Assembly: GCF_042643355.1 (NCBI RefSeq)
Contig: NZ_JBHRSS010000008.1
Span: forward strand, 434,001-498,000
Source: Salinisphaera aquimarina
GTDB lineage: Bacteria; Pseudomonadota; Gammaproteobacteria; Nevskiales; Salinisphaeraceae
Direction: 5' to 3'
Length of the DNA stretch: 64,000 bases
Shown here: in pieces, positions 42,880-52,806 of the stretch
Layout of the letters: each line of letters opens with the position of its first letter
Numbering within the stretch: position 1 is the stretch's first letter
Translations under genes and position numbers: made by a program
The notes under the pieces: generated by a model
What the model saw: only the letters and a program-made list of their open reading frames with translations
Database searches by the model: none
Told to the model about the DNA's origin: nothing

Positions 42880-44149
42880 ATTTATCCACTTTCTGCGACC
42901 GGCCCGCTCCGCTGAAACTCTTCGCTAATAGCCAAATCATCAAATAGGGCCAAACGATATTACGAATAAACCCGGCAGTTACCGCCACGGAATTGCGATA
43001 CGAATAAAACGCAACCAGAGCCGCAACTACCGCGATAACAGGCGTTAAATTCCACCGACTTCTCTGCATTAACGCGGCCAACGTAATCAGCGAAACGCCC
43101 ATCACAACCACAAAAAAGAATACGCCAAGCAACCCCGCTCCGGCATAGAACTCACCGATAGAGTTATAAGCCATGCCTGACGCACGTCCCGGAAACAGCG
43201 CAGATTGAAAGAGGTCATTAAACTCGCTGCTCGGCGTAGTGTACAAAGTCCTAGGAATGGGCAATACGCTAAGGGGCCCGCGAAATATATGCCCCCCGGT
43301 CGTAGTAAAGTTCTTCAGCACAATCTCGTTGAATATATATTGCGTACCTAGAAACTCTGACCCCTTTTGTGCCAATTGGATTAAACCATAGCTCGTAAAA
43401 AGATCACCGATTGAAGCGATACCTCCAGCCTTGAACGAAGCGTAAAGGGGCTTCAGCAGCGCCACCGAGAAAATGGCGGCAACGAGGCCAACCGGGGCGA
43501 AAAGCGGAAATCTGCGCACCAAAGAAATCTCCGGCCATGACTTGCCATAAAGCAACATCAAGGAGACGCCGGCAAGCGCGATAGAGGATCGATGACCGAT
43601 AATTAGACTTACAAGCAAAATGCCGACAGCAAACGCTTTCCCTCGCAGCCCAGAGAAAAAGAACCACCATACGCTGACAAGTGATGTGATGGATATGAAT
43701 GCACTATGCATCCACGTCGCGGAGTCGACGATCTCCCGCTTAGACTCACCAAACAAAAGTCCACTACCATTTTTGTACAGCAATATACTGAAGACAAAAA
43801 ACCATATAAGCGCTAGCAGCCCACTCATCAGTCTTCGTTCGGCAAATGAGCGCCTGGCGACTTCACGCGAATTTTTCGTTGTCGCTCGGCCCGAAGAATC
43901 CCAACAAAGCGCAGCCACGAAAATAGCTAGGATTAAGAAAACAAAAGAAATATAAAGCGTTGGCTGGACCACTCGATCCGGCAGCCCCGCCGAGCCTGGG
44001 AGCGTTCCAACCGCAAGTGGCAGCGAAAACAAAATCGCCGAGACTCCACCGATAAGAAACACGTCCATCTTTCGCTTTGCGTAGAGCAAGTAGCTTAACA
44101 GCGCACCCGCTGAAACAATGTATATCGCCTGCTCAACCTGGATAGTCAT
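42872..44149 (-). CDS. wzy: O-antigen/EPS repeat-unit polymerase Wzy
   Basis: A 425-aa inner-membrane protein with about 11-12 hydrophobic helices and a large periplasmic loop (~255-330) holding HIFRGPLSVLPIPRTLYTTP and PGRASGMAYNSIGEFYAGAG. The latter pattern (YNSIGEFYAGAGLLG) is characteristic of oligosaccharide repeat-unit polymerases. Wzy proteins are poorly conserved, so the call rests on topology, the loop motif and its place between wzx/wzc and glycosyltransferases. It would polymerise flipped repeat units in the periplasm. Confidence 0.87.
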   Translation of the reverse strand: MTIQVEQAIYIVSAGALLSYLLYAKRKMDVFLIGGVSAILFSLPLAVGTLPGSAGLPDRVVQPTLYISFVFLILAIFVAALCWDSSGRATTKNSREVARRSFAERRLMSGLLALIWFFVFSILLYKNGSGLLFGESKREIVDSATWMHSAFISITSLVSVWWFFFSGLRGKAFAVGILLVSLIIGHRSSIALAGVSLMLLYGKSWPEISLVRRFPLFAPVGLVAAIFSVALLKPLYASFKAGGIASIGDLFTSYGLIQLAQKGSEFLGTQYIFNEIVLKNFTTTGGHIFRGPLSVLPIPRTLYTTPSSEFNDLFQSALFPGRASGMAYNSIGEFYAGAGLLGVFFFVVVMGVSLITLAALMQRSRWNLTPVIAVVAALVAFYSYRNSVAVTAGFIRNIVWPYLMIWLLAKSFSGAGRSQKVDKYG

Positions 44150-44265
44150 ATAGTTCTAGCTCTGAGTCTAAATATCCAGCGGAAACCAAATAGCGGGCTG
44201 CAACGAAGCTAACCATGCGCTTATGTCATGGCATCAACGCATCTATGCGAGGTTCAGTTAAAATT

Positions 44266-46203
44266 TTATTTTTCAGAGAAATCGCAAAACTTCATGTGGC
44301 TAAGAGAATTAGTCAAATACTGGGCTCCAGACCTAGTCAAATGATGACGGTCCTTGAAAAAGGACCATTGACCATTGTGAATCGTTGGCTCAGGCTCACC
44401 CCAAATCTCAATTGGATTAAGCGCACAGACTCCTTCCGTAGAAGCAATCTCCGTGAAGAACGGCAGGCTCGCTTTTAAGTATTTGTCGTTGGCCAACCGA
44501 AGCGTAGCCAAGCCATTACGATAATCGGAGCGGGTCAAAAATAATTGCGGTGCGAGACGTTTAGTCCCCTGTATCTCAGGATGCGCGCCAATAATAATAA
44601 CTTTACTACCTTGCCTCCGAAATTCGTCAATCGTCGCTTTTATAAACGGCAACCATTTATATAAAGGACTATCTTCGCTAGGCTCCCGCATGTTCGTCAC
44701 TTGGCCATCGTACAACGCCCAAGCCTGAGAGAAAACAACGTATCGATAATGTTTTTTTTGTGAAAATAGCTCTTTTCTTAACGAATCGCAAGAAATATCT
44801 GAAAATTTATCTCGAAATTCCGCGCCCTTTAATAGAACGCACCCGCCACGCGTGATCGTATCGACCCGGCCCAAGGGAACGCCGAGCGCTTTTGAAATCG
44901 GTATAACGTACTGCTGGAGAACGGAGTCACCGAAAAACAGTACCTCAGAATCGGCGCCGGCTCGCACATCAATTCCCCGTTTAAAAATGTGTGAAAACTC
45001 CGAGTTCCCCTGCTGCGTCACCTCATAGGCAAATTGGTTCAAAACCTTAAACCGGTCTGCAAGACCATTGGTCTTCGCAACCACCGCACCACAAATGGCA
45101 CTCACTAGAAGTCCGCTGACAAGAGCCACAAGCAAAACTCTACGACGCTGACCCCGGCTTCGAACACCTTCACGAATCGGCTGCTCTAGATACTTGTAAG
45201 TAACCCATGACGCGGGAGCCGAAATCAACAAGGTTGACACAAGCAGGACGTAACTATTTATCTCCTCGTCAAAGTACTTAAGAGCAGATATTACCGGCTC
45301 ATGATAGAGATATAAGGGATAAGAAATGAGCCCAATCAAAACCAAAGGCCGCCAACCCAACATTCTCGCGATCATGCTTCGCTCAGATGTCATAATCAGG
45401 GACGCCGCACCAAAGCAAGGCCAGAGCGCGTTAACTCCAGGAAAAACAGAATCCCGGCTTAGCACAAACATTGGAAATATAACTAATCCGACCCCTATAG
45501 AAGAGACCACATTCCGCACGAGCGATCTTTCGAGCATATTTCCGGCATAGCCCTTATTAACTATTAGAGCTACTGCGGCACCTATAAGCAGCTCAAACGC
45601 CCTGAATTGCGGAAGGAAATAAGTTTCTGTTGGCGACAATGCGTAGTTCGAGATCGCCCACAATAGTGACGCCACTAATATGACTAACGTCGCACAGAGC
45701 CGCCAGCGGTATGCCCACTGTGCTGAGACAACCAGCAATAATGGCCACAACAGATAAAATTGCTCTTCTACACCAAGAGACCATAAGTGTATAAGCGGGC
45801 GAACCGACTCATCTTGAGCAAAGTAATCAACCCCTTGTGCGTAAAGTAAATTCGCCGCCCCAAAGGACGAAAAAAATACGCTTTTTCCCAAATAATCGAA
45901 CCCATCCGCACTGTAGAAAAAGAACCCGAAAACCAAAACGGCGATCAGTGTAACAATCAATGCCGGAAATAATCGCGCTACTCTGCGCCTGTAAAAGCTC
46001 GCAAAACTAAAAGTGCCAGCGTCGACTTCGGTCGCAACAACACCGGTGATCAGATAGCCGCTTATAACAAAGAAGACATCGACGCCTACATATCCGCCTG
46101 AAAAGCAATCGAATCCCGAATGGAATAAGACTACGGCTAGCACCGCAACACCGCGTAATCCATCTATGTCAGCGCGATAGGTCATGGGAGTCGAAATAGC
46201 CAT
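44266..46203 (-). CDS. OafA/YrhL-like acyltransferase with SGNH domain
   Basis: A 645-aa membrane O-acyltransferase. The N-terminal acyltransferase-3 domain (~10-355, ten or more helices) has YRADIDGLRGVAVLAVVLFH, GYVGVDVFFVISGYLITGVV, FYRRRVARLFPAL and LWSLGVEEQFYLLWPLLL. The C-terminal SGNH domain (~400-640) has FFGDSVLQQY and the late Asp-His pair in KDRHHLTRSGAQYL. Such fusions acetylate surface polysaccharide sugars. The ATG at 46203 or at codon 7 could be used. It is AT-richer than the window average. Confidence 0.94.
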   Translation of the reverse strand: MAISTPMTYRADIDGLRGVAVLAVVLFHSGFDCFSGGYVGVDVFFVISGYLITGVVATEVDAGTFSFASFYRRRVARLFPALIVTLIAVLVFGFFFYSADGFDYLGKSVFFSSFGAANLLYAQGVDYFAQDESVRPLIHLWSLGVEEQFYLLWPLLLVVSAQWAYRWRLCATLVILVASLLWAISNYALSPTETYFLPQFRAFELLIGAAVALIVNKGYAGNMLERSLVRNVVSSIGVGLVIFPMFVLSRDSVFPGVNALWPCFGAASLIMTSERSMIARMLGWRPLVLIGLISYPLYLYHEPVISALKYFDEEINSYVLLVSTLLISAPASWVTYKYLEQPIREGVRSRGQRRRVLLVALVSGLLVSAICGAVVAKTNGLADRFKVLNQFAYEVTQQGNSEFSHIFKRGIDVRAGADSEVLFFGDSVLQQYVIPISKALGVPLGRVDTITRGGCVLLKGAEFRDKFSDISCDSLRKELFSQKKHYRYVVFSQAWALYDGQVTNMREPSEDSPLYKWLPFIKATIDEFRRQGSKVIIIGAHPEIQGTKRLAPQLFLTRSDYRNGLATLRLANDKYLKASLPFFTEIASTEGVCALNPIEIWGEPEPTIHNGQWSFFKDRHHLTRSGAQYLTNSLSHMKFCDFSEK

Positions 46204-46369
46204 GCTAGCTCGGCATCTAATTTAAAGTGTAATTCGCGGATACTTGACGCTGATAATCGCGAGATAGCGATTACACGAGAGCTTAACGCAGCGTCTCTTT
46301 CGTATTCGAGAGCTTTTTCCCTGCACTCATGCAACGTGATCATTACTGAGCGCGGATTTCGCGAATTCG

Positions 46370-47218
46370 CTACGAGTAGTTATCTATCTCGCGCCGCAGT
46401 GTTTCGGGCACGGGATCACGCGGAACTTCTTTAACGTTTAACGTCGCGAAGTAACGGTATAGCCCGAACGACCCGATACCGAGTCGCGCCTTCACCGTCC
46501 TCAGTAGCGAGACTGCCCAACGCTGCTGAGCAGCGCTACGCAAAAAGGACCGGACGACTTTACTTTTATGCACTTTGTTTGAATTAACTCGGGGAAAGTC
46601 CTCCCGGTAGTCATCTGAAATATTTAGAAAAGACAGAATTTGCTTATAAATTGCTTTGGTATCCTCGACAATCGATTCATGTGAAATGACCAGCACATTA
46701 CTCGGACCAAATAATTGCTGGTATCGAGCTATATATTTTTCCTGCTGAACCAATTCCCCGTACATCAAACGCCATTCTTCATTTTCTTCAATCGTACATC
46801 CGGAATCTCTCGGCCTCCTTCTTTTCCTCAACGCCCAAGCCGTGGACAGGTCAACTTCAGTCTCTACTTGGCTAAACAACAATTGCGAGTGTAGCGACGC
46901 AACGAAATCGGCTTTATTTCGGGTCATTGCTATAATTTTTGCGTCAGGATTAAAACGATATATAGCTTCCCGAGCATGATTCGAATATAAATACCATACG
47001 GAGGCCTCGCCAATGCTCATTCCGGGGTTGGCGTGCCTGAATATCTTTAAATAGTGAGTTTCTTCTACAATCTTTCTATTTGTGGCTGACGGGTGAAGAA
47101 AAAAATGGGGCTCCTTAGGGGTTGCTAAGAAAATATCGGGATGCGCGGACAGATAACTGGCCAGCGCTGTCGTGCCGCATTTAGGCGCGCCTACTATAAA
47201 GAAATTCGGTTTATTCAT
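46370..47218 (-). CDS. Sulfotransferase family protein, second copy
   Basis: A 282-aa PAPS-dependent sulfotransferase-like protein. The 5'-phosphosulfate loop is FIVGAPKCGTTALASYL (residues 7-23), followed by PKEPHFF and the 3'-phosphate region KIIAMTRNKADFVASLHSQL. It is closer to heparan/chondroitin-like bacterial sulfotransferases than to the 39414-40274 copy. It overlaps the wzx stop by 4 nt, so it is part of the same operon. A role in sulfating the locus polysaccharide is inferred. Confidence 0.9.
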   Translation of the reverse strand: MNKPNFFIVGAPKCGTTALASYLSAHPDIFLATPKEPHFFLHPSATNRKIVEETHYLKIFRHANPGMSIGEASVWYLYSNHAREAIYRFNPDAKIIAMTRNKADFVASLHSQLLFSQVETEVDLSTAWALRKRRRPRDSGCTIEENEEWRLMYGELVQQEKYIARYQQLFGPSNVLVISHESIVEDTKAIYKQILSFLNISDDYREDFPRVNSNKVHKSKVVRSFLRSAAQQRWAVSLLRTVKARLGIGSFGLYRYFATLNVKEVPRDPVPETLRREIDNYS

Positions 47219-48576
47219 GCTTGCGTCAATTTGCGAAATGCAGAACTCTCAAAGCCGAGCCTCTGATGGACTAAGCGCCAGAGCACAATGTTCCATACGA
47301 CCATGCCTATCGCGGTCGCCGAAGCTGCGCCGATAGGGCCAAATTTTGGAATAAATATCACATTAAGTATAACGTTAGTCGTAGCTCCAGCCGCAAATCC
47401 TTTCAGTGTGTCCCTCTCGTGGCCAGTCATATTGAGAAGTAAACCAACCGACCCAAACGCGGCATTTATAAGTTGTCCCGCAGAAAGAACTATCAGTACC
47501 GGATACCCCTGCACGAAAGCCGGCCCAAACAAGAGCTTCAAAAGCCAGGGGCCGAGCACGAAAAACGCTAGCACTACCGGCACCGCAAAAGCTAACGTGA
47601 CACGCGCACTTAAAGTGATCACGTACTGTAGCGATTTTAAGTCGCCCGCGTTATATAGCCGTGAAAAATACGGAGCGACAACAAGATTCGCCGCACCCAA
47701 TCCAAAGCTCGCTAGCGTGCCGGCCTGAGCTGATGCTTTGTAAACACCGACGTCATCGGAAGAAGATAGCAATCCAAGCATCACTAAATCGGTGTTCTTA
47801 TTTATTACCTGTAACCCCGACAATAGAGCTAGCGGCAAAATCGCCGCCATCCATAGCCGATGCTCGAATACGGCCTTTGGTTTTACGCGAACGGACAGCG
47901 GCGTGTAACGAGCTAAAAGCCAGATGCCGAGCATAAAAGCACAAGTGGCCGCCGATACATGGAGAATCATCACCATCTGCGGCGAAATCTTGTGGGTCCA
48001 TAAAAGCATGATCGCCACAATAAACGACAGCAAAAGCCCGGGCACAGCGACAAACTCAGGCAGTTGGCCTTGCACAGTGTGGCGAAGGCCCCGAAGTGCA
48101 GCACCACGGAGCATGCCCAGAGCCAGGATAGGCACGAGAATTAATGCCCAAGCAAACGTTCCGCTTTCCTGAGGCGAAAACAACAACCCCCACAACCCCT
48201 TCGTTGCAAATAAAAGAGCCGTTATAACGAGCGATGAAATGGCAACGGTAACCGAACTCCAAATCCACACACCCCTGAGACGTGACCAGTCTTGGCGGGC
48301 CTGAAATTTCGCTGTTTCCCGCACGACCAGAGTCGGAAAACCAAACTGCACCGGGATAGCAAGCAATGAGGCTATGGCCAATACATACGCATAGACACCG
48401 TAGCCGCTGGGCCCGAGAACACGCGCGATAACTACCGTCGTGCCGAGCATCAAAAACAAGTTTGCGACCTTAATTGCAACACTACCTACGCCGCCCCGGA
48501 CGAGTTGTGCGCGCAGCGCATCACCAGACACCATTGCTCGGCAAAGCGAGAGCCACCGCCTAAAAGGTCTGATCAT
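47215..48576 (-). CDS. wzx: Lipid-linked repeat-unit flippase Wzx
   Basis: About 453 aa with ~12-14 membrane helices, MOP/MATE-like polysaccharide exporter family. The N-terminal signature VGSVAIKVANLFLMLGTTVV is followed by ARVLGPSGYGVYAYVLAIA and FPTLVVRETAKFQ. Late in the protein, LLLNMTGHERDTLKGFAAGA is typical. It flips undecaprenyl-linked repeats to the periplasm for Wzy. ATG 48576 is preferred; a longer in-frame start at 48630 adds 18 residues with no membrane character. Confidence 0.93.
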   Translation of the reverse strand: MIRPFRRWLSLCRAMVSGDALRAQLVRGGVGSVAIKVANLFLMLGTTVVIARVLGPSGYGVYAYVLAIASLLAIPVQFGFPTLVVRETAKFQARQDWSRLRGVWIWSSVTVAISSLVITALLFATKGLWGLLFSPQESGTFAWALILVPILALGMLRGAALRGLRHTVQGQLPEFVAVPGLLLSFIVAIMLLWTHKISPQMVMILHVSAATCAFMLGIWLLARYTPLSVRVKPKAVFEHRLWMAAILPLALLSGLQVINKNTDLVMLGLLSSSDDVGVYKASAQAGTLASFGLGAANLVVAPYFSRLYNAGDLKSLQYVITLSARVTLAFAVPVVLAFFVLGPWLLKLLFGPAFVQGYPVLIVLSAGQLINAAFGSVGLLLNMTGHERDTLKGFAAGATTNVILNVIFIPKFGPIGAASATAIGMVVWNIVLWRLVHQRLGFESSAFRKLTQA

Positions 48577-49032
48577 AAGAGTACGGTCATCAGTAACAGC
48601 CAAGACAGTGCAGCATGCGAAATTATACAAAACGAACAGACAGCTTCCGCGGGCACAATAGTTACCGCAAAACCCAACCTAGCGCGACGCTGTTATAATC
48701 ATCCCGCATCTCTTGCCAATTTCGTGATCCACCAACGAGGCTGAGTACGGCCACGATCTTCCTCGCGCACTTTATCTCTGCAACTCTCCACTAGTATCGC
48801 CTACAACGAACAAATATCGGCTACTCGCCGGACATGCGGGGACGAGGGAAGTCAAATATTGTCTTTGCGCTTCCAAGCTTTATGGCCTATGTAGAGCACA
48901 AGAAATATGTCGCACGTAAAGAACCTTAGCTAACCGGCATCCTCTCTCGCCGCGCGATTATGCTTGTGATAAAGATTGGTGGTTAGTGGAGTAATAGTGC
49001 TTTCTTAGTCACAGATAATCCGGTCGGCGCTG
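48577..49032. other. Intergenic region between wzc and wzx
   Basis: About 455 bp, AT-richer than average. It is downstream of wzc and upstream of the wzx operon on the minus strand, so a promoter for the glycan-assembly genes may lie here. I see no JUMPstart/ops element (GGCGGTAGCGT) on either strand, no clear terminator and no gene. Confidence 0.45.
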
Positions 49033-51312
49033 TCAAGACTTATACTCATAGTGATAGTAGTTATAGCCGCCTGCATATTCCGTATGGGATTGTTTGAACG
49101 CATTTACCACGACGCCAGTTATTTTGTGATTCTGTCGTGAAAAGCGCTTAACCGTCTCCTGCAATTCTGCGATGGGGTGCGCGCCTGCTCGAACGACTAA
49201 AAATGTCGAAATATTAGGAACACTAGCCGCAATTACTGCGGCATCGGTCACAGCCAGTATTGGCGGCGCATCCACTATGACCAAATCGAATTCCTGCTGG
49301 AGTTCCGACATAAGCGTTGCAAACGAACTTCGCATGAGCAGTGATGACGGCTTCGGCGGTATCGGCCCGGTTGTCAGCACGCAAGCAGAGGTCCCATCGA
49401 TCTCGCGTAACGCGTCGCGCCACGACACTTCGCCGGCCAGCACCTGCGACAGGCCAGGATCCCGATCCTGCCCACCGACGAACTCGTGCAGGCGCCCGCG
49501 GCGCATATCCGCATCGACCATTACGACCTTTTTATCTGTATCGGCGATAAGGTACGCAAGATTGGCACTAACGAAGGACTTGCCCACGCCGGGGCTTGGC
49601 CCGGTTATGAGAATTACGTTGCTGCTCGAATCCATTTGTGAAAAATAGAGGCTGGTGCGAAGGCTACTTAGAGCTTCAACCGCGACCTCATCGCCATGAT
49701 CGCGTGCAAGCACTGGCGCTGTTTCGCCTTTCCGTTGGGCGCGACGCGAAAATCTCGCCAGCCAGCTACTGAAGGGGATCACCGAATAAACAGGTATGCC
49801 CAGTTTACTTTCGATTTCGCTGGGATCGTTGATACCACGTTTGAGCGCAGCCCGAAGTAATACTAATGAACACCCAAATATGCCCCCCAGAATTATTGAA
49901 AGTAGCAATGTTACCAACGTCTTCGGACTCACTGACCGCACAGGCTTCACGGCTTTATCGATGATGCGCACATTGCCCACAGTTCCAGCCTTCGCTATAC
50001 GGAGCTGTTGCGCGCGATTCAACAGCGCAACATATAGTTCGGTATTTACTTGCAAATCACGCTGCAGACCGAGCATTTTCTTTTGCGCATCCGGCAGCTT
50101 GCCGACCTGTTTATCCAGATCCCCTCGCTGCGCGTTCAGTTGCGCCATCTGATCTTTGGCAGCCTCAAGCGCCGGATGCTTTGCAGTATAAGTCTGCTGT
50201 AGCTCAGCGATCTTCATCTTAAGTTGAGATCGTTGGTCTTCTAGATTGACCGCTTGATTGAGCAAGGACTGGCCTTCTGCATCCAGGTTGATAGCGTTGT
50301 TATTCTTTTCCCGGTAGTTCGCAAGATTAGTCTCGGCCGTCTGAACGTCGGTTTTAAGCTCAGGAAGCTGATCGTCCAAGAATTCCAGGCTTTTTTCCGC
50401 TTCTTCGGACTTCGCTTCCACGTTCTGACGCAGATAGTTTTCTGCAATAGAGTTTACAATTCGAGTTATCAGATCACGGTCTTCACCCTCGAGACTGATT
50501 TTTATGACTCCAGTGTCATCGCCCTGCTCGGACACCGATACGCTTTGTTGCAGATTTTCCACTGTCGACAACCATGCCGACTTGACCAACTCGAAGTCTG
50601 TGGGCGGATCGGTCACAAAAGCATCAGCTAGAAACAACTGGACCGGCGCACCGTCTGCTGTTTTACCCTTAGCGAGCTTTCCAACTTCACCGCGCAGAAC
50701 CTGCTTCCCTTTTGGGCCGAACAACACGAACGCGCCGCCGCCGAGTGCGCGCAACACGAACCCTTTGCCGTCCAACGACGCGGGTACAGACATCTGGCTA
50801 ACAGAAAGGCTTGTCGGTCGCCATGCGTAGCTCGATAGCCAAACGCCAGAGTCCAATGGCACTGCTTTCGTCGCCGGCGGGCCCGGTTTGCGTCGGCTCG
50901 CGATACCCCAACCAACCACTGGAAAATACACGGGCTCCACTGTTGTGGCCAAGCCAAGCTTTTCTACCGTTTCGCCCAATACTGAACGTGATTTGATGAT
51001 TGGTATTTCGGACTGCGCGGGACTGCTGCTCTTGCCCGTGAGCTGCTGCAAATCCGATGTGACGCCGCTAAGAGGCGACGAACCTTCTTGCTGGATTTGT
51101 AGCAACGCATCCACTTGGTATGTCGGGTGCACTACTACCAAGTAGAAAACCGCGAAAACCAAGGCAACAAAAACCACCAGCGCAATTTTCCATTTCCCCC
51201 CCCACAAAATCGCCCATAGTCTCGCCAAATCAATTTCGTCGTCTTCTATTCCGATCGGCGCTCGAGGACCCGCCGCCGTGTCGGCGGCATATTGCTGCGA
51301 TTCATTCATCAA
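49033..51312 (-). CDS. wzc: Polysaccharide co-polymerase/tyrosine autokinase Wzc
   Basis: A 759-aa bacterial tyrosine kinase controlling chain length and export. A Wzz domain with two membrane helices (~45-65 and ~475-495) flanks a coiled periplasmic region. The BY-kinase domain has Walker A GPSPGVGKSF (Lys578), Walker A' VVMVDADMRRGRLHEF and Walker B LVIVDAPPILAV. The C-terminus is a tyrosine cluster, YAGGYNYYHYEY, the autophosphorylation site reversed by Wzb. It follows wza by 14 nt, so the two form one unit. Confidence 0.97.
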   Translation of the reverse strand: MMNESQQYAADTAAGPRAPIGIEDDEIDLARLWAILWGGKWKIALVVFVALVFAVFYLVVVHPTYQVDALLQIQQEGSSPLSGVTSDLQQLTGKSSSPAQSEIPIIKSRSVLGETVEKLGLATTVEPVYFPVVGWGIASRRKPGPPATKAVPLDSGVWLSSYAWRPTSLSVSQMSVPASLDGKGFVLRALGGGAFVLFGPKGKQVLRGEVGKLAKGKTADGAPVQLFLADAFVTDPPTDFELVKSAWLSTVENLQQSVSVSEQGDDTGVIKISLEGEDRDLITRIVNSIAENYLRQNVEAKSEEAEKSLEFLDDQLPELKTDVQTAETNLANYREKNNNAINLDAEGQSLLNQAVNLEDQRSQLKMKIAELQQTYTAKHPALEAAKDQMAQLNAQRGDLDKQVGKLPDAQKKMLGLQRDLQVNTELYVALLNRAQQLRIAKAGTVGNVRIIDKAVKPVRSVSPKTLVTLLLSIILGGIFGCSLVLLRAALKRGINDPSEIESKLGIPVYSVIPFSSWLARFSRRAQRKGETAPVLARDHGDEVAVEALSSLRTSLYFSQMDSSSNVILITGPSPGVGKSFVSANLAYLIADTDKKVVMVDADMRRGRLHEFVGGQDRDPGLSQVLAGEVSWRDALREIDGTSACVLTTGPIPPKPSSLLMRSSFATLMSELQQEFDLVIVDAPPILAVTDAAVIAASVPNISTFLVVRAGAHPIAELQETVKRFSRQNHKITGVVVNAFKQSHTEYAGGYNYYHYEYKS

Positions 51313-51326
51313 TTCTTTACCGGAAC

Positions 51327-52595
51327 CTAGTTGTTAGATGCGCGATCGTAGAGCAGGAAGCTCTGGAACAAGATATCTAGCGACGGAGTTATTTGCGCCA
51401 GTGCGCGGTTGAAGTTCACAAGGCTGGCCGGTGCAGCAAAGACTACGTCGCGAGGCTCGAGTTGAAACTGGTTCGCTAGCAGCAGGCCACCCACTGAACT
51501 TGCGTCTAGCTTGTATACATTAGGGCGCACGATGGTCTTCACCCCACCGTCGCTGGCAGGGGCGCTGTCAACAAATCCGCGCACAACGTAGATAGCACTC
51601 GTATCCGCCGTCCCGAGGCTTACTCCGCCTGCATCTGCAATGGCGTCGTTGAGCGACATACCGCCCGTCGAGTATGGAAGCGCGAGTTGCTGGCTGAACT
51701 CGCCCACCATGAAAATGCGATTAGCACTGTCATCTACTAGCAAACGGTCTCCAGACTGCAGCGGCACCGGGCGGCCAGTTGCGTAAATCTGGTTCAAATC
51801 GAGGGGCGTGGATTCACCATCGCGAATGAGCACCACGTTCTGCACCCCTATACCCTGGTTGTCGCTATTTGCACTTCTCTGCAAAGCAAATGTGTCGCAC
51901 TGATCAAGAGCCTGCAGAACCGTCAACGACACATCGGTAATTGGTACGGTGCAGGGTTTCTGGATATCGCCGGAAATGTATACCCGCTGGCTGCGATACT
52001 GGGCGACGCGCACGTCGACCTGGGGGTCGCGAATATAGCTGGACAGTCTGCGACTGATCTCTCGGCGTAGTTGCTTTAGCGTCAGTCCTTGCGCTTTCAT
52101 TTCGCCTGCGTAGGGAAAATAGATCGTTCCGTCGGCGCTGACCAACTGACCTGACGCAGAATTCGCACCTCCACCGCCCCCTGTTCCAGTGGGGTTATTC
52201 AAATCTGGCTGACCAAACACGATGATCTGCAACACATCGCCCACGCCAACTTTGTAGGCAATCGATTCGGTAAGGCCCGACGAAATTTTTTCTTGGGCCG
52301 CACCCAGCGTCCGTGACGCACGCTCTCTTTGTTGCTGACGGATCAGCGCTGGTGTGACCTGCACCACTCGCGGCTCGTAATCGATGGGCTCCTGCGACAA
52401 TTGTTCGCCGTAGGTAGCGCGGTCATCGTTACTACCGAAGTCGTACCATGCATCATTGCTAATCGACCCTGAGCTATACCCAGGCAACGCGCAACCCGAT
52501 AGCGCACCAACCAGGATTAACGCACTGAAGGTTGCCAAACGGTGGAAAGTGCCACCAAAAAATTCAGTCGCTTGCGCCAGTGTTCCCTTATACAT
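51327..52595 (-). CDS. wza: Polysaccharide export outer-membrane lipoprotein Wza
   Basis: A 422-aa lipoprotein with signal peptide ending in lipobox LSGC (Cys34 region). The poly-export domain contains VGVGDVLQIIVFGQPDLN and YFPYAGEMKAQGLTLKQLR, followed by SLBB-like repeats (VYISGDIQKPCTVPITD; IFMVGEFSQQLALPYSTGG). A Gly-rich insert (GTGGGGGANSASG) interrupts the first beta domain. The C-terminal helix would form the octameric outer-membrane pore. It is the first gene of the wza-wzc pair; ~210 bp of AT-rich sequence upstream should contain its promoter. Confidence 0.96.
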   Translation of the reverse strand: MYKGTLAQATEFFGGTFHRLATFSALILVGALSGCALPGYSSGSISNDAWYDFGSNDDRATYGEQLSQEPIDYEPRVVQVTPALIRQQQRERASRTLGAAQEKISSGLTESIAYKVGVGDVLQIIVFGQPDLNNPTGTGGGGGANSASGQLVSADGTIYFPYAGEMKAQGLTLKQLRREISRRLSSYIRDPQVDVRVAQYRSQRVYISGDIQKPCTVPITDVSLTVLQALDQCDTFALQRSANSDNQGIGVQNVVLIRDGESTPLDLNQIYATGRPVPLQSGDRLLVDDSANRIFMVGEFSQQLALPYSTGGMSLNDAIADAGGVSLGTADTSAIYVVRGFVDSAPASDGGVKTIVRPNVYKLDASSVGGLLLANQFQLEPRDVVFAAPASLVNFNRALAQITPSLDILFQSFLLYDRASNN

Positions 52596-52806
52596 CGCTC
52601 AGCCACCCAATATTATTTATGTACGCAACATTGTTGCATTAGCACAGCAAATCTATTCAATTAACCCTGCCCTTACGTATTCAAATGCTCGCAATAACCC
52701 TATATTCTGGCCGTTTACAGGACGGCGCAGTTTACCCGCTCGCCGTGCAACTCGCATAGCCACTCGCTTGTAGCCGCCAGAGCAACGGCATTACGACGAA
52801 CATTTT

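Noticed and set aside
48577..49032. JUMPstart/ops regulatory element upstream of the wzx genes
   Set aside because: Looked for GGCGGTAGCGT and its complement in the gap and upstream of wza; not found.
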